Shown here: piece after piece, positions 46,626 through 58,500 of the stretch | Layout: each line of letters opens with the position of its first letter | Numbering within the stretch: position 1 is the first letter of the stretch | Assembly: GCA_964017125.1 (NCBI GenBank) | Contig: OZ024905.1 | Coordinates: 34,755,534 to 34,819,533, forward strand | Reading direction: 5' to 3' | Origin: Flabesymbios commensalis | Taxonomy: Eukaryota > Annelida > Polychaeta > Terebellida > Flabelligeridae | Length of the DNA stretch: 64,000 nucleotides | Notes under the pieces: model-generated | What the model was told of the DNA's origin: nothing | The model's input: the letters and a program-made list of their open reading frames with translations, nothing else | The model's database searches: none | Position numbers and translations under genes: made by a program

Positions 46626-47977
46626 TGGGTAAAACCAAAAATTGGGGTAACTTTACATAAAATTAGTGTCCCCAGGACTTAAAAGGTCCGCATTTTGATT
46701 TAAATATAATAATATTTAAATAAATGGTGCAACTTCACGTTTAGGCATTACTACTTAATAATGTTCAGATTATTTGTAAAAAAAATATATATATATATGG
46801 TTTTATAAGAGCTCTATGTCATGGAAACGTGGAAAATGGCATGTCCCCAGAGAAAATTCCCCTATTTAAAACTTCACTGTAGGATACAAAATCACAATAT
46901 AATTCTAACAATTACATTTCATGGCTGGACATTGTTCACTTTAACTAATCAATGATCAAAATTCGACTTAAAATTGATATCGATATAAATAATTTTGATG
47001 AATATACATGTCCCCACATTTGCACTCTACTCCGTTACCATTATTGTAGCATGCCCCATCAAGTGAATAATCATGAACTAAAATTATATCAAGTGTAGTT
47101 TGACACACTAAAGGGCCTTATGCGAGTTTTTCACCTTGAAAGAATTAATATTGTTGAGTGACAAGTTATTCGAAACAGGTATTACCAAAAAGTTAGAAAA
47201 TATACTTTTGTTTTTACTACTCCGTTCCTAGCCTTGTGGGTATAAAAACGAGTTGAGTTATATAATTGTATGCCTACAACAGTTGCTATGGGGACTATTT
47301 CCACCCGTATGATATATTTTTGAATTATTGCCCAGATCTTTTCATTATTCCCTAGAATACTTTTAATTTTACTACTCCGTTCCACTCTACTCCGTTACCA
47401 AGAAAAGGGAACGGAGTGGTGAACTGTCAAATTTTATGGGTTTTACAGTCATAATGATCGATGATATAGTCTTTTAAAACATGGCTCGTTGTCCCCATAT
47501 TAATAGAGCACCCATTTGTGATCGATGTTATGATAAGAAAATATACAGTTTATATTTATGTCGAGCCAAACATTTGGTAACGGAGTTGAGTATTTTTTGG
47601 CTTGGTAACGGAGTTGAAATAAAGATTTTTGTTCATCCCATCTATTTTTTTTTTAATTTTCAGCAGTTTTGATGTACGATTGTTTAGTATTATGCTTCAA
47701 TAAGGATATCACGTTTAAAAGTGTGATGTCAAGCTAAACAAAGTAACAAAATTTTTTAAATGGTTTGGATTTGGTAACGGAGTAGTAAGTGGAATGCTGC
47801 AACTTTTTTAAAATGATTTTTTGAAGCAAAAAAAAAATTTCTAGCGCAGCCAGTGGCTTTTTCATGCTCTATTGGGATCAGTGCACCAAACCTATGAAGT
47901 AGTTTTCCTCCTCTTTGATGGTCACCTCACTGCCATTTTTGATGCTACAAAGTTACCCCAATTTTTGGTTTTACCCA
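46626..47977. mobile_element. 1352-bp element with perfect 29-bp ends and ACTCCGTTACC words
   Basis: The ends begin TGGGTAAAACCAAAAATTGG and are exact complements (46626-46654, 47949-47977). Flanks GTTAGT and GTTATG share GTTA. The word ACTCCGTTACC or ACTCCGTTCC recurs near 47030, 47217, 47375 and 47388 in one orientation, and its complement GGTAACGGAGT near 47410, 47577, 47605 and 47773 in the other. No transposase ORF; a non-autonomous DNA element of unknown superfamily. Confidence 0.8.
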
Positions 47978-47996
47978 GTTATGCAACGTATTTTAG

Positions 47997-48022
47997 GGCC
48001 TAAAGCCCGATTCATTTCATTT
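47997..48022 (+). mobile_element. 26-bp SINE tail insertion
   Basis: GGCCTAAAGCCCGATTCATT plus TCATTT only, flanked by a perfect 15-bp repeat TGCAACGTATTTTAG (47982-47996 and 48023-48037). Confidence 0.85.
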
Positions 48023-48304
48023 TGCAACGTATTTTAGTAAAATATTTTGCATTTTTATTTGCAATATTTTCAGCAGGCACGAAATGACACCAACTCAGTA
48101 GACTATATATCGTTATAAAAATAGGCAAATATGTGCTTGGACAAAAAAAACACCTTGATTATCCTATGTAGCAGTGTGTAATAACTTACATTATACATGT
48201 ACATACAATTACATAATACATTTCTTTTAATTCCGGCAATGCTTTTGGTCCTGATCAGGTATAGTGAAATAGTAGATACAATAGGATTGGTGACAATGAC
48301 ACAC

Positions 48305-48540
48305 CCCAGCTGGCAAGCTGACGTTGGCCCAATGCTAGGACAACGTCAGTGGGACAACGTCAGTACTTCCGTTGGCCCAACGCTGCCAAGTGACGTTGGC
48401 CCGACGTAATTTTGTCCATCGGCCCAACATTGGCACAACGGTGGCAAAACACCGTTGGCATGGTGTAGGCAAACCACCGATGGACTGACGTCATTTTTTT
48501 CAATTTGCGCGACATTGGCACAACAACATCATGCAAATGT
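48305..48540. repeat. AACGTTGG-family array
   Basis: TGACGTTGGCCCAATGCT, CCGTTGGCCCAACGCT, TGACGTTGGCCCGACG and further GGCCCAACATTGGC words in succession, both orientations. The following 48540-49150 contains no recognised gene. Confidence 0.65.
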
Positions 48541-49149
48541 CTTCCTTGAAATGCTACACAACTTTTAAGGCTAAATCAACTACATTCGGGCAAGCTCAAA
48601 TGAATTGATATAGGCCTAGTAGGCCTAGGTCTACAGGGGTGGGCAGGCGAAATGTCGCCACTTTAGTTTTAGGTGCTCTGAATGGTTATTTTGTAATATT
48701 TAAATTACAAATATTTTGCTTCTGTCGCCACATGTGGCGACCACTTCCCCACCTCTGGTCTACCTTGAGGTTTAGGCTACAAATATCGGGTTGACTTTGC
48801 ATAAACTGGATTGAAGAATCGTTATCATTGACATCATTCTGCCTTTGAATCAACATAGCACAGTGCACAGATCTATGCTTTCGTCCACACTGGGAAATCC
48901 AGACACAAATTCAATGTCTGGCCTTATCTTGTCATGTCCTTTCCTTTGCAAGAGTCGTACCTGTTCGGTTGGTTGTGTTCTCAACGGTGCAGTGTTTTAG
49001 CTCCTACGCTACGTGTTTCTTTGTTAATCAACACTTTCAAAATATATCTACTCTGTCTCAACTGATGCACTGATGACAATGTTTAAATGTTGAAATACCA
49101 TTGTATGTTTTATCTCATCAGCGCTAATTGAGTTATGTGATCTATTTCC

Positions 49150-49475
49150 TCTTAGTGGATCCAGCCAGCGCTGGTCCTCATATAATTAGTGGATTAGGCC
49201 AGTGCTGGTCCCCTTGGTGGATCGCTCCAGAGCTGGTCCTTTTAGGGGATCCAACCAGGGATGGTCCCCTTAGTCGATTATGTGAGGCTGGTCCGCTTTG
49301 TGAATCCTCCTATGATTTGGGACTGAAAAGGGATGGTCGCGGCCGTGTCCCGAATTGCGGGTCGGTCCGCTTTCTGAATCTGATAATAAATGAATGGGAA
49401 AATATTCGAGACTGACCACAAGTGGCCCGTATTTCGGGATGGTCCGCTTTGTGAGGCGGTCCGATCATTTATTCA
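49150..49475. repeat. array of GCTGGTCC / GGTCCGCTTTGTGA words
   Basis: GCTGGTCC occurs at about 49170, 49206, 49234 and 49288. GGTCCGCTTT occurs at 49290, 49365 and 49440, with TGGTCC and GGATCC variants between. The 95-codon frame here is probably not a gene. Confidence 0.55.
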
Positions 49476-50129
49476 ATAATACAGAAAATAATTTTGTGGT
49501 GCCTTGTCTTATTTTTTACATTGCTGCACTGCGCTATGTGACTGATTACATGTATGGGTTGCACACGATGTTCGTCAAATATTTCGTCAAATACATTACC
49601 GTTACATTATTTTTAACAATATTAATGTGACTGTTGGTAAATTTTAATTGATTTTAAGCTATGGAATAACGAATATAGGGCACAGGTCCATGTCAGAGAG
49701 TGACGAACATAGGGACAGATTTTGGGTGACCTAATCCCTCAAAACACCCTTTTTTTAGATGTCCAAAGTTCGTCAACTAATTGAAAAGCCCACCATTTCC
49801 TAACATTAATGTTGTTATCTTATTTTTAACACGTAGCTACAGATTTACTTTTGGGGGATGCAATGCAGCACACATTTAGGAAAGGTAACACATACATGTA
49901 GGGGAGAGTGAGGTAAGTTAATTGGGCCGCGAGGCAAGTTGGGCCACCCTTTGTATAGCCAAATCTGATTTCCCAGCGGCATTTTAGTGCCATCTAGTGA
50001 ATATAAATAACATTATTTATTCATCATATTCGATAATAAACTTTTTCAAAGATACAAAAAACTATGGATAAAATAATTTTTGATGTAGTTTTGAAAAAAA
50101 AAATGATTTGCATTTCATGGCTAGATATA
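49476..50129. other. intergenic, one TAGGGGAGAG element end at about 49900
   Basis: TGTAGGGGAGAGTGAGGTAA at 49899 resembles the left end at 19655, followed by GGGCCGCGAGGCAAGTTGGG. No partner end was found. No gene. Confidence 0.5.
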
Positions 50130-50358
50130 GGCTAGATATAGAGACGAAATTCCTGATTTCTAATTTTGGACAACCATGTCAAAAATAAGAAATACGGGAA
50201 TGTCGTCTCTATATCTAGCCTAACTAGTGAATGCGCAGCAGAAAAATTAAAAAACTTTTGCAGTTCTAGTCTATGGACATGTTTACATCACATGGTCATA
50301 TTAAGAAGCCAAAATAAAATCACCAATTTTTTGATGATTTTAGCCTGGGCGGGTCCCT
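50130..50358. mobile_element. half copy of the palindromic TTAA element
   Basis: Same internal start (GCTAGATATAGAGACGAAAT) as 33444-33647, right end GGGTCCCT at TTAA (50359-50362). Confidence 0.75.
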
Positions 50359-50362
50359 TTAA

Positions 50363-51090
50363 AATAGGCTTATCTACTTCTTAGCTTTAATTATAAAATT
50401 ACACAGAGACAATAATAAATCCATACTAGCTGTATTCATTATGGATGAGAACTTCTTTTACTTGTCAAAGAAGTGAAATTGGGGATGATTTTTTTTACTT
50501 TTGCAAATAATTTCTCTCTGATAATGGAAAAACTTTGAAATTCCAAAAAAAAATGAATTTCATCACCCACTATACCGGGACATGCCACAATATTTTAAAT
50601 TTGCAGGGGTGATGGATACCAGTTTCAATTCCTAAATAATGTGAGCTTCTGGTGGAATACCATCCTTACCACAAGCTTTTCTCTTTTTCATTTATATTTA
50701 TCAATAGCAGCACTTATCTCAAACTCTGTGAAATGGCTGTTCATATCATCTGATATTATTGGATTAGACGTTTTACAATAATCAGAGAAAAAAATGCTCT
50801 GCAATGAATTTGCCTACATGTTCTTCATTTGCATTATTAAAATAATCACATTCAAAATTTATAAGTTGGTTTTGAAACTTTTTTATATATGACGTCATCA
50901 ACAAGCACGTGGCAAAATAAAGATAAACGAGGGATTCTATAATTTTAGGTACAGTGATGATATTTTCCTTGATATATAAGATTGTCTGGATATTGTCAAA
51001 AATTTAAACACATGTCAACTTAGCTTTGTTTATTGACATAGCGTTGTCAGCAGAGCTTAATTTCACTTTTAAATGATTATTTTTATCAAT
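50363..51090. other. intergenic, no gene seen
   Basis: AT-rich. A weak trace of LINE-like minus-strand coding (CATCCTTACCACAAGCTTTT near 50665, resembling the complement of a KACGKDGI block) is possible but too degenerate to call. Confidence 0.35.
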
Positions 51091-51094
51091 TTAA

Positions 51095-51965
51095 ATTTTT
51101 CTTACCGTTATGTAGAGACTAATTTACCGTTATGGAGAGATCAATTTATGTTACGGAGTGATATTCAAACTTAAATTTCTCAGTGACCCTTCTACAAAAG
51201 TATACAATATTTAACAAGTAGTTGAACATGGTTCTTATAATGTTGATCACTTAATTTAGAAAGAATCACTTTATGACAATAACCCTAAATAATGAAATAA
51301 GAATTTCTCTCCGTTACGATTATTGTCGTTATGGAGAGTAATAATAACGAACATTGTCTCTCCATAACGACAATTATTTCTGTTATGGAGTGACAATAAA
51401 CAAATACTAAATATCGATGCTAACACAATTTGAAAGACAAAAAGAAAAGTTACTATTTCAACAAGTGTCACTTGTTGGTTAAAATACCAAATTCACAAAG
51501 GTTTATAGCTATTTTTAAATGAGTAAAAGAGTAATTTGTGACTACTTTTTCTCTCCATAACGTTTTTATTTTTGTTATGGAGAGACAGAAAATACGCGCA
51601 ATGGAGAGACGTTTTTTTACTAAATCGTGCATAGCATCTCTGTATTATGCTATACTATGATTATTTTTGTTTTTTTCAAATGAGGTTGTAGTAGGCTTGG
51701 AGGTTGTAGGGTGCTTAAAAGTTTAATAACAGTATTTATGTGTAAAAAATCGCGTTGCGGAGAGACGTTGAGTTAAAATACTCACCCAAAGACTTGCACA
51801 AACCTTACATTATTTCTAAACAAAAACACATTTATTATACTTTTTTTCACGATTCACTGCATGAAGGTCTCGCGCAACTCTTTGGCACCAGACAAGTGAA
51901 ATTTTGTCAGAAAAAGTATAGAAATTACCTGAAAACTATAAGCGTTGCGGACAGTCGCCGCAGCG
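51095..51965. mobile_element. element with CTCTCCATAACG word array
   Basis: CGTTATGGAGAG, CTCTCCATAACG or close variants occur at about 51104, 51127, 51150, 51309, 51330, 51359, 51382, 51550, 51577, 51600, 51752 and 51943. The words are in both orientations. No end repeats could be fixed and no ORF. Resembles in design the 46626-47977 element. Confidence 0.55.
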
Positions 51966-52404
51966 TGGGACAGACATAAATTGCATAAAAAGTGGTGAAA
52001 TAATAAAATTATTTAAAAAAACTTGTATATAATCTTATAGATAGTGTTGTGCACTAACATTATATCAGAAACAAATATAATATATAATACAGGAAGTCTA
52101 AAATAAATCGCCTGTTTATGTGGGACAAGGCTTTTTGGCTAAAATTGGCTAAATCTACACAAAATTAAAAAAAAAAAACACATTTATGTTAGAATTTTTT
52201 GAGTTGTAATATTGCTATATTGTAAAATAAAGGTCATTCATTGCATTTATGTAATCAAATTAAATTAAAATATTCAATAATAAATATTACAAGGTGCGGG
52301 CAGTGCTGGTGCTTAAAATTAAAGAATCCCTCAAACAAGACGAACCTCTGACATCCAACGTTACATCTCCCTCTGGTGAAAAGGAGATAAATCAAAAACA
52401 ACAA

Positions 52405-52430
52405 CAACACACGTCATCTTTTGACGTTTG
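52405..52430. promoter_or_regulatory. candidate UPRE/CRE-like pair upstream of the SELENOS-like gene
   Basis: CACGTCA (52410-52416; complement TGACGTG) and TGACGT (52422-52427) lie about 60-70 bp before the ATG. TGACGTG is the core bound by ATF6 and XBP1; the known SELENOS role in ER stress makes this plausible but unproven. Confidence 0.3.
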
Positions 52431-52482
52431 ATCGTTTATCGATCTTATCGCTACTGATGAAGTCGTTGATTACGTGATAAGC

Positions 52483-52588
52483 ATGGAACAAGATAATCAA
52501 CAAGGCGGTCCTGTCCCAGATATGAAAGAAAATAATGAAGTACCTCAAAATGAAACCCCATCTCAACTCAGCCATTCATTTTCTTCAG
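52483..52588 (+). CDS. SELENOS-like exon 1
   Basis: ATGG in a good start context (AGCATGG), 35 codons plus one base, donor TTCTTCAG/GTAAAT. An in-frame GTG-ATA-AGC precedes the ATG. Confidence 0.6.
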
Positions 52589-55500
52589 GTAAATATGAAA
52601 TCAGATCTATTATCGCCCACACCCATTTCTGTATTTTCAGAAATTCAGTCACTGTTGCAGTGTTGGTTACTGAAGAGGGAGAGGGACTGATCTAAGGGTG
52701 TGGACCCCATTAAAGCAAAATAGGCGGGGGGGAGTAAAGTAGATATAAAAATTAGAAGGTGGGAGGGGGTACGGGAGTGGGGAAATAGGTGGATGCTCGC
52801 TTCTCCAGGGCCAGGCCCGGGGGGGCATGGAGGCTTGGTGCTTGCCTTGGAGTCGCTGTAGCCCTGCGGAGCAGGTCACCAATGACAGCTGGAGCAGGTC
52901 ACCAATGACAGCTGCGAAATTAGCTCGCAGCGGGTCAATAAGATTCTATTCTATTCTGTTAGGCACTTACTGTCTGTTCAAAGTATTGCAAACATTCTAC
53001 TAAAAGCGAACACACAATCATCAAGACTAGGTCATTTAAAAATTTAAATCCCGATAAACTTTTAAGAGTTCTCAACAATGTCTCCTGGCACACAGTTGAA
53101 ACCATGGACAGTGTTGAGGACTCATGGCATATGTGGAAAAGTCTTTTTTGCGATATTGTTAACACCCATGCTCCGTTAAAGACCTTCAGAGCTGGAAAAA
53201 AGAAAAACATTATTTTTAATGAGGAAGTGGCTTCACTGCGAGTCACCCAGGATGAGTATCATGCAGAAGCCATCAAGACTGGGAATCCCAACACTTGGTC
53301 TGTTTATCGTAAACTTCAAAACCATGTTACCAAATTGGCCAGAAAATCTAAGACCAGCTTTTTTAAATCAGCAATTCAAAATTCTAAAGGAGACTCTAAA
53401 ACAATGTGGGGTCATGTCAATAAACTTTTTCCAAAGACCAAGTCAAGTGGGATTCCTAGCCTTGAAATTGATGGCTGCCTTATCACTACACCCAAGGATA
53501 TAGCCAATAAATTTAACACTTTCTTTGTGTCAATTGGTGAAAACCTGGCAAATTTAATTGCAGAGCCTTCTCGCACTGCACTTGATTAGCTACGGTCTTC
53601 ATGCGAAGCAGTCGGTGACCAGTTCCATTTCACACCTGTCGCAGCGTTGGAAATTCAGAAATCGCTTGGCTCTAAATTCTAAAAAGGCCACCGGCCTTGA
53701 TGACATCCAGGCAAGACTTTTGAAAATCGCGGCTCCTGCAATATCAGAAAGCTTGTGCTTCTTACTGAATTTTTCATTAACCAGCGATAAAGTCCCCAGT
53801 GACTGGAAAAAAGCCAAAATTTCTGCCATATTTAAAAAAGGTTCAAAATTAGACCCGAGTAACTATCGCCCAATTTCTGTTTCACCAGTAATTTCTGAAC
53901 TTCTCGAACGTATTGTACATACACAACTCTATACTTATTTCAATGACACAGGTCTGTTAGCTGCTGAGCAATCTGGGTTTCGCAAAAATCATTCTACTGA
54001 AACAAGCCTACATAAATTATTAGATAATTTTTATTCGGATATTGAGAACGGAAGAATTATTGGCATGCTTGCTTTAGACCTTCGGAAAGCTTTTGATACA
54101 GTAAATCACAAAATTCTTCTAGACAAATTAAAACATTACGGAATTTCTGGAATTTGTTTAAACTGGTTTCGCTCCTACCTGGAAAACCGAACCCAGATGG
54201 CCTGCATTAACGGATCTGTGTCAGACCCACTCATAATCACTACGGGTGTTCCACAGGGCTCCATCCTTGGACCCCTCCTTTTCACTATCTACATGAACGA
54301 CTTACCCAAGTGTTTACAGCACTGCAAGACAAACATGCAGATGATAGTTCTGCGATTTGCATCTCTGCGAGTGATAAGGCCGGTGTGACCAAACTCATGC
54401 CCTACCTGGGCATCACCATTGATCAAAACCTAAATTTTAACATACAGAAAAATAACATATGCAATAAAGCCAATAGACCACTTGAAGCCCTAAAAAGGGC
54501 AGCACTTTTTCTACCCATTGATACCAGGGCTCTAATGTTCAGCACCATGGTTCTTCAACACCTTGACTACTGTTGTATCATATGGGGAACAACCAGTGAC
54601 ACTAACATAGGTAAACTACAGACAATTCAAAACCGTGGCATGCGTATCATCTTGCAATGTCATCCCAGGACACATATCGCGGCCATGCTTTCAAACCTAA
54701 AATGGTTGAGTATTGAACAAAAAATTGTATTTTTGACAGCTGTCCTGGTATTACAAATTATGCATTCCAAAACTCCAAATTACATGTCTCACTGGTTGGT
54801 CCCTGTTTCACAACAGTACGGTACACATGGTACAAGGAGATCCACCTCCGGGGATCTTTTTGTACCAAGATCACACCCAAATTCGCTCACTACCAAAGGC
54901 ACTCGACTCTGGAATCAGTTACCAGCATCCATTCGAACTCTCCCAAACCTCAAGACATTCAAAAAAGGCACAGCTTTCTTCATTGCACATAATTTCAACA
55001 TCTACTAACCAACACTAAACAGAACATATACACAAACATTTGCACAACATATCCGAATGGCTACATATACTATCCTACCATCTGACTTAATTTTGTGATA
55101 ACAGATCAATTCCCATGCCAGTACAGAGACATTTCCTCAACACCAAGCCTGCTGAACTGTTTTTATTTATTATTTGTTACCCTGTTAATATTTACTTGTT
55201 TTTTTATGGGCACCACGAAAAACAACAATTTATTATATAACCATATTGTAAAAAGCTGAATGGTTTTACCCAATAAATATTCTTATTCTTATTCTTAATA
55301 TTCTTACTGACTTAGCCTACTCGGTCGCTCTTTGAAATTTTTTAACAAAATTTTCCTTGGATTATTTTTTTCATCTTCCCCCAACATCCCTCTCAGACCC
55401 TGAAAATTTGGAGGATTTTTTTTGTGTATTAGCGAAGTTAAACCATTAGACCTAGACTAACCCCATTTGTCATTTGGCATGTAATAAATTGTCAAAATTA

Positions 55501-58500
55501 CAGCTCTCTTTATCACCATTGCCGTGAAACAAGAATCCTATTACATGCCAAATGGTCTAACTTCCAAAATACTCAACAAAATTGCACCAAATTTTCAGGG
55601 ATGTTATTAATAGGGGAACATGAAAAAATGATCCTAGAAAAATTGTGGTAAAAAGTTTTAACAATACAACCAAGCAAATTAGAAAAAGGCTACTCCCAGG
55701 TTCTGATGAAACAGACTGTAGGTAAGTACCTGGTAAGTACGTCCGAAGAAGTCATTTTAGTGTTTTTTCGTGTTTTTTCAGGATTTATGTGAATTTGTGA
55801 GACACTGTGATAAAAGGCATATTTTTCTTTGTTTTGTTTTTGGCTCACTGGACATAGGCTAGAGTCCATGACACAATTATCTGGAGCGCATGCTTTTAAT
55901 CGATTTCTCCGTCAATTCTGAACCAATTTCCTTGAAAGTTTGCACAGGACATGTCCTAACATCAGTAAAAATTTCGTAAAGTTATATGCAGAATTGCAAA
56001 AGTTAGACCATTTGACATGAAGTAAATTGAAAATATGCCGTCCCTCTAGAAACCCATTACGCTAGTTCTGGAATTTTATTACTTGGGAATTTTATTACTT
56101 GTCAAATGGTCTAACTTTTGAAATATTGAATATAATTTTGCGAAATTTTTACACTGTCAGAGCGAAGGCAACTGTCCACTTTACAAGGCTGCAGAAGGTC
56201 ACACAGATACGATGGAGCTTCGTTATGTAGACACTTGAAAACCATCACTATCACCTTGAATTGAATATGGCACTCCAGAGGCAGCCAGTGAAGTTGTTTT
56301 AGTACTGGTGTGATGTGATGAAGCCGTGGAGTGTGTGTTACAAGGCGAGCTGCTTTGTTCTACATCTTCTGTAACTGGTTCACCTGGGCTGATGTTATTG
56401 CTGTCAGTAAAGAGTTGCAGTAATGAAGCCGAGATGTTATAAGGGCTTGAACAGCATATTGATGACAGTCTGTAAAGGTGGAAGTTACATGACTTACATA
56501 TAGCGCTCACTTGGTGCGACATGAACAGATGACTGTCCATCTCAACACCAAGGTTGCGTTCATGAGAAGCTGGCGAGATCGTAGATTCACCAATAGTGAT
56601 GTCTCACTGACTATATGTCTTCTGGTGCAGACATGAAAATTGCCAGTTTTGTCTTGTCATCATTAAACTTCAGCCACTGCTCGCCATCTGCCCTAATAGA
56701 CTATGTCCGCTGCCCTATGAGGAAGTTTTGGAGGACATCATTAACATCGTTTGGACAGAACAATGTGGGAATCTCAAAGAAATGAGATACCTGGGGAAGG
56801 CTGCACTAGTTTACCCAGGGTAAAACCTGGGTGAAGTTTTTTTTGCCTGCCCAGCACTTCCTCAGGGGGCGCACCGAGGTTAAAAATGGAAGTTTCATAG
56901 CTATAAGGATGAGAATCCATCAAAATTTTTCTTCTCCCATGACCTCCTCCTGGACAGCTCAGTAGTTTTCTTCAGCGGCTTCAAAAAGTTCAAGTGTCTT
57001 GGTGATGTTTTGGATTCTGTATCCCTTTAACCAATTTGCAACATTGAGGTGCCATCTTTTGGACGTTTTTATAATTTAGATCAGATTTTGATCTAGCACA
57101 GCATTTTTATTGCTTAGTCAAAACTGTGGAATGTTGTCAAATATTTCTTTTAGCATGTCGGCAGTTAAGAAAAAAGGCTCAGCATAATTTTATTGGACAA
57201 TTTTAAAATTTATGGAATGTACCTACCTACGGAGTGGCTTATGAATGATATATCAGCGTATGGCAATGTTATAATCATAGTCAATGTCCGTCATTTCGTA
57301 AACAAGGCTGCTCATAAATGATGGAGGTACATTATAAAGAATCACACAGATTAGCCACTGCCTAATTATTTATAGTCTACAAGGCTGCTCATGGAGGTAA
57401 ATCACATGTAACGATTAGCCACTGCCTAATTATTTATAGTCTGGAGGGACGTCATAATTAGAAAATTACTATAGTAGCCGTCAAATTAATAATGACCAAC
57501 CAGGATCGCATGATTTTCGGTGATTTCCCCTTCAATTTTGAACTGACGTCCTTGAAATTTTGCAAAGGTCATTTTTTATTCAAATCCTTACAGCGGTAAA
57601 TAATCCACAAAATTATACAGTTATATTTAATATTTCAAAAGTCAGACTATTGCAATGCATTTGAATGGAAAATGGCCTTTGCAAAATTGCAAGGAAATCG
57701 ATTCAAGATTGTCTGAAAAATTGCCGTAAAATCATGCGATCCTAGTTTTATCATTTTTAATTAATTACATTAATTGTATCTCATGTTTTTTGCTGATTTC
57801 TTGGTCAATTCTCAACTGATTTTTATGATATTTTGCAAAGACTCTTTTTGAGTCACTTGCCAAATACCGTGAAATTTTTATCCAAAAATGTAATAAATTT
57901 GTAATTACGACATCTATAAACCCTTTATAAGCTGGTTAAAATAATGTATGTTTGAAGCCTTGAATTGCATTACTTTTGAGCTATATAATATTTCTTGATG
58001 AAAATTTCACAGTAGTCTATTTGGCGAGTGACCGATCGTAAATAGTCTTTGCAAAATTTCTTGAAAATCGGTTGAAAACTAGGTTATTTTGAATGAAATG
58101 ACAACAGCCTAATTTGAAAAATATTGTTTTGTTTTCTTTGCCAGCACGAGCCTGGGGTAGGCCACCCCCTTTGTTTCTGAATGGGGCTGGGGCTCCGTAA
58201 ACCCTCAGTGTATTTAAGTGAAATGTGGTATAACTAGCTCAATTTGGTATTTTAATGTACTAAATTTGAAGCAATAGCCATGTGCTATTTTCTGGTCTGC
58301 AAAGTCTTTAACCCTTACACTGCTGCATAAAATTTGCAGCATGTGTGGTTGCTCACTATCCGATGAACAACTGATACTAAAAGTCATTATATTCCAAATC
58401 AGTCAGTTAGCCATATTTATTACGCACATAGAACAACACCACAAAGAAAAGTGAAAAAAAGCCATATTTATAAAGCACATAGAACGACACCACAATTTTT

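Larger units (their letters stand above)
45905..48330. mobile_element. TACGTTAC-word element, copy B, interrupted
   Basis: GACAAAGCCCGCCACTTTAA (45912) matches 8999. ACGTTAC words occur at 46297 and 46467. 46545-46600 and 48040-48310 match the complement of 9490-9840. A 1352-bp element (46626-47977) and a tiny SINE tail (47997-48022) are inserted. No ORF. Confidence 0.6.
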
